Positions 1-8,647 of a DNA stretch of 64,000 nt are shown one piece after another. Each line of letters begins with the position of its first letter. Position 1 is the first letter of the stretch. The position numbers and the translations under genes are program-made. The notes below the pieces were generated by a model. The model was not told where the DNA came from and made no database searches. It saw only the letters and a program-made list of their open reading frames with translations. The DNA comes from Formivibrio citricus (GTDB lineage Bacteria; Pseudomonadota; Gammaproteobacteria; Burkholderiales; Chitinibacteraceae), in assembly GCF_900115065.1 (NCBI RefSeq), contig NZ_FOVE01000017.1, positions 1 to 64,000 on the forward strand. Direction: 5' to 3'.

Positions 1-94
1 AGGGTCGTTCGAGACCAGGACGTTGATAGGTCGGGTGTGGAAGCGCAGTAATGCGTTAAGCTAACCGATACTAATTGCCCGTGCGGCTTGATCC
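1..94 (+). rRNA. 23S ribosomal RNA, 3' end (partial)
   Basis: The first ~94 bases match the conserved 3' end of bacterial 23S rRNA: the GTCGTTCGAGACCAGGACG helix region, then CTAACCGATACTAATTGCCC and GTGCGGCTTGATCC. The 5' part lies outside the window. The exact mature end is approximate. It is followed by 5S rRNA about 90 bases on, as in a normal 16S-23S-5S operon on the plus strand. Confidence 0.93.
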
Positions 95-185
95 TATAAT
101 CTGAAACGCGTAAGCGAACAATCAAACCTAGTGTTACTTCTTCCAGATTCAGTGTGCTGTTCAAAGAACAGCCCACAACCAGTTA

Positions 186-301
186 TGTCTGGCGACCTTA
201 GCGAGGCGGTCCCACTCCTTCCCATTCCGAACAGGACAGTGAAACGCCTCAGCGCCGATGATAGTGCGGAGCTCCCGTGTGAAAGTAGGTCATCGCCAGA
301 C
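186..301 (+). rRNA. rrf: 5S ribosomal RNA
   Basis: About 116 bases beginning TGTCTGGCGACC and closing with the complementary CGCCAGACT, with the conserved internal CCCATTCCGAACAGG and GAAAGTAGGTCATCGCC segments of 5S rRNA. The ends pair to form helix I. It lies just downstream of the 23S 3' end and ahead of a strong terminator. The boundaries are good to a few bases. Confidence 0.95.
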
Positions 302-311
302 TTCCCCTCAG

Positions 312-350
312 AAAACCCCCAGCTACAAACGTGGCTGGGGGTTTTGCTTT
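312..350 (+). terminator. rRNA operon terminator
   Basis: Perfect inverted repeat AAAACCCCCAGC / GCTGGGGGTTTT, extended by a TAC/GTG pairing with one wobble, leaving a four-base loop, followed by GCTTTT. It lies about 10 bases after 5S rRNA, as expected for the Rho-independent end of the rRNA operon. Confidence 0.9.
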
Positions 351-410
351 TAGCGGTGCCAATTTTGTGGCGCAGATTAGATCGGCTCAGAGAGCATCTT
401 GCTGCGCCGA

Positions 411-1535
411 TTACTGCGGCAATGCCTTGTGTTTGGGCCACAACAGCCAAAGGTTTCCTGACTGTTTCATCTTCCCAGCCAGTTCTCCGGCGGTTTGTCC
501 GGTGCCCCAGAAAAAATCTGCCCGTACCGAACCCCTGATTGCGCCGCCCGTGTCTTGTGCGGCTACCAGCCGCCGTATCGGCGCGGCATTGTCTGGGCGA
601 GAAGTGGAGAGGTAGACCAGACTCCCAAGCGGTATGGTAGAAGGGTCTACAGCGATGCTGCGTTCAGCGGTCAAGGCTTGCCCCAACGAACCCGGCGGGC
701 CGTCGTTGCCTGCGGGCAGTCTGCGGAAGAATACATAACTGGGATTGCTGTTCAACAGTGCTTCAATGCTCCCTGGGTTGGCTTTTGCCCATGAACGGAT
801 CGATTGCATGGAAACTTCGGAGGCGGTCAATTCGCCTTGCTGGACCAGCCAACGGCCGATGGGGCGGTAAGGGTGTCCGTTCTGGTCGGCATAGCCGAGG
901 CGAAGCTCATTGCCGTTATCAAGCTTGATGCGTCCAGATCCCTGGATTTGCAGGAACTGGACATCCAGCGGGTCTTCCAGCCAGGCCAGAACTGGCGCGT
1001 CCACGCCATGTCGGGCGATTCCTGCCCGATCCGGGTAGGGGATGAGTCTCTGTCCGACGAGTTTGCCGCGGATTCGTTTGCCCTTAAGTTCGGGGTACAG
1101 CGATTCAAGCTCGACCGTGACGAGGTCGCGCGGGCGGGCGTGGAGTGGGTAACGGGCTGTTTCAGTCTGGGTCAGGCTTCCGGAATAGACTGGCTCAAAA
1201 TAGCCGGTGATGAGACCGTTGCCGGAGCCATCCGGATTGACCAGCCGTACCGGCTGCAAACTGTTCTCAATGAAATGGCGGATCGTCTCGGCCGAGGCAT
1301 CCTTGGGCGCCGCTGCACATATATCCTGCCATATGACATTGGCCTTGAGCCTTGAGCAGCCGGCGTACCAAGCTTTGTAACTGGCGGCTAGGTCGTCTCC
1401 GGGCCAGTCCGGCAAATCGTTCCACCCCACAGCCTGATAGCGCACGTATTGCTGTGTGGGCGGCAAGGCGCATGATGCCAGTACTAAGGCAACCGCGGCG
1501 GAAAGCAGTTTTTTGTGCGGGAACGACCCTTTCAA
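411..1535 (-). CDS. mltA: Membrane-bound lytic murein transglycosylase A
   Basis: 374-residue lipoprotein. The signal peptide ends in a lipobox LASC, with Cys22 as the likely lipidation site, so it should be anchored in the outer membrane facing the periplasm. The central MltA barrel is followed by the C-terminal 3D (three-Asp) domain with AAQDTGGAI (Asp328, equivalent to the catalytic Asp of E. coli MltA) and DFFWG (Asp340). It cleaves the MurNAc-GlcNAc bond of peptidoglycan with 1,6-anhydro product formation. The start codon overlaps the stop of the upstream PhaM-like gene by 4 bases (ATGA), suggesting translational coupling. Length fits the family. Confidence 0.95.
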   Translation of the reverse strand: MKGSFPHKKLLSAAVALVLASCALPPTQQYVRYQAVGWNDLPDWPGDDLAASYKAWYAGCSRLKANVIWQDICAAAPKDASAETIRHFIENSLQPVRLVNPDGSGNGLITGYFEPVYSGSLTQTETARYPLHARPRDLVTVELESLYPELKGKRIRGKLVGQRLIPYPDRAGIARHGVDAPVLAWLEDPLDVQFLQIQGSGRIKLDNGNELRLGYADQNGHPYRPIGRWLVQQGELTASEVSMQSIRSWAKANPGSIEALLNSNPSYVFFRRLPAGNDGPPGSLGQALTAERSIAVDPSTIPLGSLVYLSTSRPDNAAPIRRLVAAQDTGGAIRGSVRADFFWGTGQTAGELAGKMKQSGNLWLLWPKHKALPQ

Positions 1536-1789
1536 GGCGTGCCGTCCGCCTTGGGCTCAATGCCCTGCTTGAAGGCTTGCAGGCCGGCCTTTTGCAGCTC
1601 CAGGGTCTTGGCGGTCATCTGCAGCATGCCGATCTGCATGGTGAGCCACTGCTCGACCGTGCGGCACTCGATGATCTTGCGATCGATTTCTTCTTCCGTC
1701 AGTGGAGGCATGAAGGGGTTGGCATTGCTGCCGCCTTTCCAGAACTGATTGAAGAAGGCGAAGGGGTCGTTGGCGTTGAAGTCGCTCAT
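1532..1789 (-). CDS. phaM: PhaM-like polyhydroxyalkanoate granule regulatory protein
   Basis: 85-residue protein. It has an aromatic N-terminus (FAFFNQFWKGG) and the helix PLTEEEIDRKI...VEQWLTMQIGMLQMT..TLE.QKAGL, which is the pattern I recall for the PhaM family. That family binds PHA synthase and, in longer members, DNA. This copy is short and lacks the Lys/Ala/Pro-rich DNA-binding tail of the Ralstonia protein, so it may only tether or activate the synthase. phaC and phaA lie 40 kb away in this window. It overlaps mltA by 4 bases. Function is assigned from remembered sequence pattern only. Confidence 0.7.
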   Translation of the reverse strand: MSDFNANDPFAFFNQFWKGGSNANPFMPPLTEEEIDRKIIECRTVEQWLTMQIGMLQMTAKTLELQKAGLQAFKQGIEPKADGTP

Positions 1790-1900
1790 GCTGTTTCCTT
1801 GGCTGGGCCGGTATTTGTTTCAATTCTAGCCGGCTGCAAGGAATTACACCATGGATTGAATGGGGACGCTTCCGTGTGGATGCGGAGCGTCCCCGATCTT

Positions 1901-2003
1901 TAGGGCCTGTTTACGCTCTGTCGCGAGAAGCCGCCAGCGGGGTGAAGAGCAGCGCATGAGCCCCGATCAAAGCCTCGCCGCAAGAGCGTAGGCGGGTTCT
2001 TAG
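1901..2003. repeat. Palindromic intergenic element, core-deleted copy, at the prfC stop codon
   Basis: 103 bp imperfect palindrome. Read on the minus strand it runs CTAAGAACCCGCCTACGCTC ... GAGCGTAAACAGGCCCTA, and the prfC stop TAA is part of its first bases. It aligns over almost its whole length with the element at 21809-21958, including the shared segments TTGATCGGGGCTCATG and GCTGCTCTTCACCCCGCTG. It lacks the 45-50 bp centre of that copy. That centre is bounded there by two GCTGCTC direct repeats, so this copy looks like a deletion between them. Confidence 0.8.
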
Positions 2004-3595
2004 AGGCTGACCGCGTGCTCGCGTGTGGAGTGGAAGACAATCTTGGGCCAGCGCTCCTGCGTCAATTCCAGATTGACGCGACTGGTTGCCAAGTAAGCCA
2101 AGCTATCTGCCGCGTCGCGAGCGAGGTTGTTGACGAGCTGCTTTTCAAAATCGGCGAGCATCTTTGGATCGTCGCAGGTGACCCAGCGTGCGGTATGCGT
2201 GTTGGTCGACTCGAAGATGGCCTCTACGCCGTATTCGTTGGCGAGCCGGCTGGCCACAACTTCGAATTGCAGTACGCCCACCGCACCCAGGATGATGTCG
2301 GCGCCGTTGAGCGGGCGGAAGACCTGTACCGCGCCTTCCTCGCCCAATTGCTGCAAGCCTTTTTGCAACTGCTTGATCTTGAGCGGATTGCGGATGCGTA
2401 CGATACGGAAAAGTTCCGGAGCGAAGTACGGGATGCCGGTAAACGACAGCGCCTCGCCTTCGGTGAACGAATCGCCGATCTGGATGTTGCCGTGGTTGGG
2501 CAAGCCAATGATGTCGCCGGCATAGGCTTCCTCGACCTGCTCCCGGCCTTGCGCCATGAAAGTAACGACCGAGTTGGCTGCGATGTCGCGTCCCAGTCTC
2601 AGATGCTTGAACTTCATGCCGCGAGTGAATTCGCCGGAGCACACGCGCAGGAAAGCGATGCGGTCGCGGTGCTTCGGGTCCATGTTGGCCTGGATCTTGA
2701 ACACGAAGGCAGAGAATTTCTCTTCAGTCGGATTGACCATGCGCACGGTGGCATCACGTTCGCCTGGAGACGGAGCCCAATCGACGAGCGCATTGAGAAT
2801 TTCGCGCACACCGAAGTTGTTGATCGCCGAACCGAAGAATACCGGAGTCAGTTCGCCGGCGAGGAACTCTTCGAGCACGAACGGGTGGCTCGCGCCCTTG
2901 ACGAGTTCCAGCTCCATGCGGGTCTGCTCGATTTCGAGCGGGAAGAGTTCGTCGAGACGCGGATTGTCGAGCCCCTGGATGACTTCGTCGACCAATTGGC
3001 CGGCTTTGTTCTCGCCGGCGCCGAACAACAGGATTTCGTCCTTCAGGATGTGGTAGACGCCACGGAAGGTCTTGCCCATGCCGATTGGCCAGGTGACCGG
3101 CGCGCAGCGAATTTTCAGCACCGATTCGACCTCGTCGAGCAACTCCAGGCTGTCTCGGACCTCGCGGTCGTACTTGTTCATGAAGGTCACGATCGGCGTG
3201 TTGCGCAGGCGGCATACGTTCAGCAGCTTGATCGTCTGTTCTTCGACGCCTTTGGCCGCATCGATCACCATCAGCGCCGAATCGACTGCGGTCAGCACGC
3301 GGTAGGTATCTTCCGAAAAATCTTGGTGGCCGGGGGTGTCGAGCAGGTTGACGACGTGGTCGCGGTAGTCGAACTGCATGACCGACGAGGCCACAGAAAT
3401 GCCGCGTTGCTTTTCGATTTCCATCCAGTCAGAGGTCGCCGACTTGCCGCCTTTCTTGGCTTTCACCGCGCCGGCGAGCTGGATTGCGCCTGAAAACAGC
3501 AGCAGCTTTTCGGTCAGTGTGGTTTTACCTGCGTCAGGGTGGGAAATAATGGCAAAAGTGCGGCGACGGCCCACTTCGCGGACGATGTCTGACAT
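2000..3595 (-). CDS. prfC: Peptide chain release factor 3
   Basis: 531 residues, the usual length of bacterial RF3. GTPase motifs are in order: P-loop [13 protein letters not shown], switch [10 protein letters not shown], and NKYD. They are followed by EF-Tu-like domain II and an RF3-specific C-terminal domain. RF3-GTP removes RF1/RF2 from the ribosome after peptide release. The gene stands 43 bases downstream of the large histidine kinase on the same strand and could share its transcript. Its stop codon is embedded in a palindromic repeat. Confidence 0.98.
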   Translation of the reverse strand: MSDIVREVGRRRTFAIISHPDAGKTTLTEKLLLFSGAIQLAGAVKAKKGGKSATSDWMEIEKQRGISVASSVMQFDYRDHVVNLLDTPGHQDFSEDTYRVLTAVDSALMVIDAAKGVEEQTIKLLNVCRLRNTPIVTFMNKYDREVRDSLELLDEVESVLKIRCAPVTWPIGMGKTFRGVYHILKDEILLFGAGENKAGQLVDEVIQGLDNPRLDELFPLEIEQTRMELELVKGASHPFVLEEFLAGELTPVFFGSAINNFGVREILNALVDWAPSPGERDATVRMVNPTEEKFSAFVFKIQANMDPKHRDRIAFLRVCSGEFTRGMKFKHLRLGRDIAANSVVTFMAQGREQVEEAYAGDIIGLPNHGNIQIGDSFTEGEALSFTGIPYFAPELFRIVRIRNPLKIKQLQKGLQQLGEEGAVQVFRPLNGADIILGAVGVLQFEVVASRLANEYGVEAIFESTNTHTARWVTCDDPKMLADFEKQLVNNLARDAADSLAYLATSRVNLELTQERWPKIVFHSTREHAVSL

Positions 3596-3638
3596 GGTGA
3601 TCTACAGCTTGAAGGGAAACGCGGAATTTTACGCGAAT

Positions 3639-6554
3639 TCAGGATGTTTTGTTATGGGCTGGCTCTGCACGGAGCGGCGCAGGCAGAAGAACCGTAAAGA
3701 CGGCGCCGCCATCGGGATGGTTTTCCGCAAAGATCTCGCCGCCGTGGTCGAGCATGATTTGCCGGCAAATGGAGAGCCCCAGCCCGGAGCCTCCGGATGT
3801 GGATACCTGCCGGCTTTGCTGGAACTTGTCGAAGATGCACTCCAGATCCTGTTCCGGGATGCCGGGGCCGACATCCCGCACTTTGACGCCGACGGCCGGA
3901 GATGTATCCAGCAGCTTTGCATCGCTGATGAAGCTGATGCAGATGCGACCGTTTTCCGGGGAGAACTTGATCGCGTTGGAAAGCAGGTTGACGATGACCT
4001 GGATCATTCGGGTCTTGTCATAGACCGCGATGATTTTGGGGGTGGATTCGTCCATTTCCAGTTGGATCTGCTTGTCGGCGAGCAGGGAGGATATTTCCGC
4101 AGTGGCATTGCGCACGGTATTTTGCAGGACATGGCGCGATTTTTCGTAAGTCATTTTGCTGGCTTCGAGCCGCGACATGTCGAGCAAGTCATTGAGCAGG
4201 ACCAAGAGCCGCTTGCCGCTGGCATGAATGCGCTGGAAGTAGCGGATAAGATTGCTCAGATCCGTGAGGTTGGCTTTCTGCATGCCCATTTCGGAGAACG
4301 AGAGAATGGCATGCATCGGCGTACGCAATTCGTGCGACATGTTGGCCAGGAATGCGGATTTTGCCTGGTTGGCGAACTCGGCCGCTTCCTTGGCGGCAAG
4401 CAGTGAGTGTTCGTTTTCTTTTTGCAGTGAGATGTCGGTGATGAAGGCAAAAACGTATTCGATGTGTCCGTATTCATCCAGAATTGGCCCGGAAGTGGTC
4501 AGGAAAGGTCGGTTGATGCCGGCGGCTGCTGGCAGTTCGATTTCCTCAAATCGATGTTCTCCAGGCGGGGGGGCAGTGAGCGGAAAGATGCGTTTGCCAA
4601 GCTCTTCTCCCCAGATCTGTTCCGGGGAAAAACCAAGCAGTTTTTCGCTCCGGACTCCGAGCAGATTGCAGAATGCCGGGTTGATGTCGACGATTCGGCG
4701 TTCGGCATCGATCAGTGCGAAGCCATCGGCGGTGGTGTCGATGATGGTGCGCTTGAGGCGTTCGGATTGTCGCACAGCCTGGGCTGCAATCCGTTGGGCG
4801 GTGACGTCCTCAATGATCAGGATGACTCCCAGTTCGGGGTCATCCGGTTCCAGTGCCTTGGCAAACAGCATCGCCCAGAATGCTCGGCCATCCCTGCATT
4901 TCAGCTCGACCTCGCCCCGATAGACGGCGCCAAGATCAATACGCTCCTGGATGGCGTCGATCGTTTTCTGGTAGCGGCCATTTGATTCGTAGATGATATA
5001 TTCGGGCTTGCCAGTGATGTTGTCGCTGGTGTAACCGAACAGTGTTTCGAAGGCGGGGTTGACGAGGCGGATGTGGCTTTTTACGGTCAGGGCGATGGCG
5101 AGCGGGCTGGCATCGAGCACGGCGCGTATTTCGGCGGTTCGTTCCTGAACCATTTCCTGCAGATGGTCGCGGTGGCGGCGAATTTCCCGCTCCGCCTCCT
5201 GGCGTTTGCTGATATCCCGCACGGTAACGCAAAGGAATCCCTGCTCGTCCTGCCTGACAGGCGCCAAGGTGATTTCAACGGGAAGTTGCGAGTCCAGTCC
5301 GGTGCGCAGATGCGTTTCGCGTACAAACCGTTGGTTGTGCTGCAGATCGTCACGCAGGTGTGTCCACTCGCCTTCTCCGATATGCAGCAGATCGGAGGCA
5401 TGCATCTGCAGCAATTCCGTACGGGGGAGCGCTGTTACATCCGACAATTGCCTGTTGGCATAATTGATTTGGCCGGTTTCGTCGCACCAGAAAATCATGT
5501 CGGGGGATTCGTCGACCGTGAATTGGGTCAGGTGTAGCCTGGCTTCCGTATCCTCAACGCGCCTGATTTGGCGCATCAGCAGATAGAGCATGGCGCTGAC
5601 AAAGGCCGATACGATGACGGCATAGGCCAGGCGCGCGAGCGTGTCCTGCCAGAAACTGGCCAGCACGCTTTCCTTGCGGGTGGCGATGCGCACGATCAGG
5701 GCTGAGTTGCCTTGACCTTTGAGCTGGGTAACAAGCTCTTTGGCGCCATAGGCATCGACAGCATCATAAAAGAGCGCGTCCCTTTGAAGCTGGCTGTCGA
5801 ACAGCGCGGGGTTTTGCTCGCGAACGTTGCGCCCGAGCATGGCTGGCTCGTGGGGGTGATTGAGAACGGTTATGCCATCCTGGCGCAGTATCTGGATACG
5901 GGTGCCTGGCGGCAGGTGCAGCGAATTGTAAAATTGCAGGAAATAACCGGGTTCGACGCCAGCCAGCAGCAGTCCGCCAAAAACACCGTTTTTGAGCGTC
6001 AGGCGCATGGTGAGCGGAATCAGCCATTTGTAGTCGGTGCGGCTGATGACTGGTTCGCCGATTCGACCTTGTTTGCTGGGGTTGTCGCGATGGAAAGGGA
6101 AATATTCGCGGTCGGAAAGGTCGACTTTCCGTGTGGGATATTCCAAGCCGTGCATGCGCAGGATGCCGTTGGCGTCGATCGCGATGATGCCGCGGATCTG
6201 GGGCGTGAGCTGGATTTTTTCCCTGAGTCGTGTGTGCCCCCAGCGTTCATTGACCTTGCCGATGCCGCCTTCGCGTTCCAGATCTTCGCCGATGTTTTCC
6301 ATGGCCTGTATGACGGAGACCAGGGAGCGTGTCAGGTGTTCGTCCAGCAGGCGGGCCAGCGATAGCGTCATGGCCTGGTTTTCGCGGATCCTGCGCTGAT
6401 AGTCCTGGTAGGTGGACCAAGCGATGTGGCCCACCATGATGACGAGAGAAACCGCGTAAAGCAGCACCACGCTCTGGCGCAGGGAGCGCAGGAGCGGTTT
6501 GTCTCGCTGGCTGGCAGGCCAGTCGGAAAGCTGCTGAATGTTTTCCTCTGTCAT
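3639..6554 (-). CDS. Membrane sensor histidine kinase with Cache, three PAS domains and HisKA/HATPase
   Basis: 971 residues. TM1 is at about 27-49. A large periplasmic dCache-type sensor domain spans about 55-300 and TM2 about 305-330. Three PAS segments follow (about 345-460, 475-590, 610-720; recognisable by NYAN, GYT and NPAFCNLLG pieces). The HisKA box SHELRTPMHAIL carries phospho-acceptor His741. The HATPase domain has NLLSNAIKFS, DVGPGIP and GSGLGLSI. No receiver domain is present and no response regulator lies next to it, so it is an orphan kinase. Its start overlaps the uup stop by 4 bases. The ligand is unknown. Confidence 0.93.
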   Translation of the reverse strand: MTEENIQQLSDWPASQRDKPLLRSLRQSVVLLYAVSLVIMVGHIAWSTYQDYQRRIRENQAMTLSLARLLDEHLTRSLVSVIQAMENIGEDLEREGGIGKVNERWGHTRLREKIQLTPQIRGIIAIDANGILRMHGLEYPTRKVDLSDREYFPFHRDNPSKQGRIGEPVISRTDYKWLIPLTMRLTLKNGVFGGLLLAGVEPGYFLQFYNSLHLPPGTRIQILRQDGITVLNHPHEPAMLGRNVREQNPALFDSQLQRDALFYDAVDAYGAKELVTQLKGQGNSALIVRIATRKESVLASFWQDTLARLAYAVIVSAFVSAMLYLLMRQIRRVEDTEARLHLTQFTVDESPDMIFWCDETGQINYANRQLSDVTALPRTELLQMHASDLLHIGEGEWTHLRDDLQHNQRFVRETHLRTGLDSQLPVEITLAPVRQDEQGFLCVTVRDISKRQEAEREIRRHRDHLQEMVQERTAEIRAVLDASPLAIALTVKSHIRLVNPAFETLFGYTSDNITGKPEYIIYESNGRYQKTIDAIQERIDLGAVYRGEVELKCRDGRAFWAMLFAKALEPDDPELGVILIIEDVTAQRIAAQAVRQSERLKRTIIDTTADGFALIDAERRIVDINPAFCNLLGVRSEKLLGFSPEQIWGEELGKRIFPLTAPPPGEHRFEEIELPAAAGINRPFLTTSGPILDEYGHIEYVFAFITDISLQKENEHSLLAAKEAAEFANQAKSAFLANMSHELRTPMHAILSFSEMGMQKANLTDLSNLIRYFQRIHASGKRLLVLLNDLLDMSRLEASKMTYEKSRHVLQNTVRNATAEISSLLADKQIQLEMDESTPKIIAVYDKTRMIQVIVNLLSNAIKFSPENGRICISFISDAKLLDTSPAVGVKVRDVGPGIPEQDLECIFDKFQQSRQVSTSGGSGLGLSICRQIMLDHGGEIFAENHPDGGAVFTVLLPAPLRAEPAHNKTS

Positions 6555-8455
6555 CTCGAGGCGGCCAGTTTCTCCTCAAGCGCTTCCCAGCGCTCGAACT
6601 TGAGTTGCAACAGGGTTTCTGCTTCGTCAATTCTAGACTGCATTTCCCGCGCTTTCATCGGGGACTCGCGGTAAAGGGCCGGATCGGTCAAAGCCTGCTG
6701 CAACTGGCCGATTTCCTGTTCCAGTTCGGCGATTTCGTCGGGCAGCCGTGCGAGCTCTTTTTCCTCGTTCCAACTCAATTTTGGCTTGCGCGTCCGCTCT
6801 GCCGGCTTGCGTTCGGGTTGCGGAGCGGACTTTTTTTCCTTTTCGGCGGGTTGGGCCGCGGTCATGCGATTACGAGCTTCGATCCAGTCGGCGTAGCCGC
6901 CAGCGTTTTCAAACAGTTTTCCTGTGCCCTCGAAGGCGATCACTTGCGTGACGACGTTATCGAGGAAGGCCCGGTCATGGCTGACCAGAAACACGGTGCC
7001 GGGGTAGTCGGCCAGCAGTTGTTCGAGCAATTCCAGCGTGTCGATGTCGAGGTCGTTGGTCGGCTCGTCGAGCACCAGTACGTTGGCCGGGCGGGTGAAC
7101 AGCCGTGCGAGCAAGAGCCGGTTGCGCTCCCCTCCGGAAAGTGATTTGACCGGGCTTCTGGCTCGCTCGGCGGGGAACAGGAATTCTTCGAGGTAGCCGA
7201 TGACGTGTTTGCGTGCACCGCCTATTTCCACGTAGTCGTTGCCTTGGCCGACCGTGTCGAACACGGATTCTTCCTCGTCCAGCTCCTCGCGGAACTGGTC
7301 GAAGTAGGCGATCTGCAGGTTCGTTCCGCGCTTCACTGTGCCGCTGTCGGGCTCGATCTCGCCGAGGATGAGTTTAAGAAGCGTGGTCTTGCCGGCACCG
7401 TTGGGGCCGATCAGGCCGATGCGGTCGCCGCGCAACAGGCGTGTGGTGAAATCCTTGATGAGTACCTTGTCGCCGTAAGCCTTGTTTACATGCTCAAGCT
7501 CGGCAACGAGTTTCCCGGAGCGCTCGCCTGCATCGAGCTGGAAGCCCACATTGCCGACGCGCTCGCGCCGTGCCGTCCGGTCGCGGCGCAGTTGTTCCAG
7601 CCGGCGCACGCGACCTTCGTTGCGGGTGCGACGTGCTTCGATTCCCTTGCGAATCCAGACTTCTTCCTGGGCGAGGAACTTGTCGAACTTGCGGTTGACC
7701 ACGTCCTCCTGCGCCAGTTGCTCGGCCTTGCGGGTTTGGTACTCGCTGAAGTTGCCGGGAAAGCTTGTGAGTTTGCCGCGGTCGAGTTCGATGATGCGGG
7801 TGGAAACGTTGTCGAGAAAACGCCGGTCATGGGTGATGAACAGTACGCTGCCGGCAAAGTTTTTCAGGAGGCCTTCCAGCCATTCGATGGCCGCGACGTC
7901 GAGGTGGTTGGTCGGTTCGTCGAGCAGCAGGAGTTGCGGTTCGGCGACCAGCGCGCGCGCCAGGGCCACGCGTTTTTTCCAGCCGCCTGAGAGTTCTCCT
8001 ACCTTGGAGTCCGCGGGGAGGTCGAGATGCGAGAGGGTAGTGGAAATCAGCGAGTCCAGCCTCCAACCGTCGCGGTTTTCCAGTTCGTGCTGCAATTCGG
8101 TAAGGCGGGCCAGGCTGGCTTCGGAAGCGTCCAGCGCGTGCGTCGCTGCGTGGTACTCAAGCAAAAGTTGGCGGATTTCGCCGAGGCCTTCCGCTACGGC
8201 TTCAAAGACTGTGTGTTGCGCATCGAATGCGGGTTCCTGCGGAACGAAGGCAACGCGCGCGTTGTCCTCAATGCGTATCTCTCCGTCGTCCAGCCTGGCG
8301 ACGCCGGCAATGGCCTTGAGCAAGGACGATTTGCCCGCGCCATTGCGCCCGATCAGGCCGACCCGCTCTCCAGGTTCAAGCGAAAAGGTGGCTGCATCGA
8401 GCAGCGGCCAGTGGCCAAAGGCAAGGTGGGCGTTTTCAACGAGCAGGAGCGGCAT
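6551..8455 (-). CDS. uup: ABC-F family ATPase Uup
   Basis: 634 residues with two ABC cassettes and no membrane domain: Walker A GLIGRNGAGKSS and GLIGPNGAGKTT, signatures LSGGWKKR and LSGGERNR, Walker [13 protein letters not shown] and VLVLDEPTNDLD. A Lys/Glu-rich C-terminal coiled coil from about residue 560 (LSWNEEKELARLPDEIAELE) is the Uup hallmark. That tail binds branched DNA or the ribosome. It is the first gene of a minus-strand run leading into the histidine kinase with a 4-base overlap. Confidence 0.95.
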   Translation of the reverse strand: MPLLLVENAHLAFGHWPLLDAATFSLEPGERVGLIGRNGAGKSSLLKAIAGVARLDDGEIRIEDNARVAFVPQEPAFDAQHTVFEAVAEGLGEIRQLLLEYHAATHALDASEASLARLTELQHELENRDGWRLDSLISTTLSHLDLPADSKVGELSGGWKKRVALARALVAEPQLLLLDEPTNHLDVAAIEWLEGLLKNFAGSVLFITHDRRFLDNVSTRIIELDRGKLTSFPGNFSEYQTRKAEQLAQEDVVNRKFDKFLAQEEVWIRKGIEARRTRNEGRVRRLEQLRRDRTARRERVGNVGFQLDAGERSGKLVAELEHVNKAYGDKVLIKDFTTRLLRGDRIGLIGPNGAGKTTLLKLILGEIEPDSGTVKRGTNLQIAYFDQFREELDEEESVFDTVGQGNDYVEIGGARKHVIGYLEEFLFPAERARSPVKSLSGGERNRLLLARLFTRPANVLVLDEPTNDLDIDTLELLEQLLADYPGTVFLVSHDRAFLDNVVTQVIAFEGTGKLFENAGGYADWIEARNRMTAAQPAEKEKKSAPQPERKPAERTRKPKLSWNEEKELARLPDEIAELEQEIGQLQQALTDPALYRESPMKAREMQSRIDEAETLLQLKFERWEALEEKLAASR

Positions 8456-8590
8456 GGCGGGATCGCAAATGGAAGTCAGCCGGGATTATAAGAGCCTATT
8501 CCGACGGGCGGCTATGGCTTTGCGCCAAGCGCGGGCGCGGATTGGCCTGAAGATGGTGCATCCGGGAGTGGATGAAAATGGGGCGTGAAT

Positions 8591-8619
8591 TTGTAACCAG
8601 GCGCGATTGCACATAATAT
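8591..8619 (+). promoter_or_regulatory. Possible sigma-70 promoter of the MltF-like gene
   Basis: TTGTAA (8591-8596), 17-base spacer, TAATAT (8614-8619), each 4 of 6 to consensus. It predicts a start near 8626, 22 bases before the ATG at 8648. The 190-base gap between uup and this gene holds no other feature I can see. Confidence 0.4.
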
Positions 8620-8647
8620 TCGGTTTGTCCGATTAGAAAAAACCCTG

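Noticed and set aside
2015-3493. Long open frame (492 codons) on the plus strand opposite prfC
   Set aside because: It is antisense to a certain prfC gene, has no recognisable domain, and its composition follows from the GC-rich third positions of prfC.
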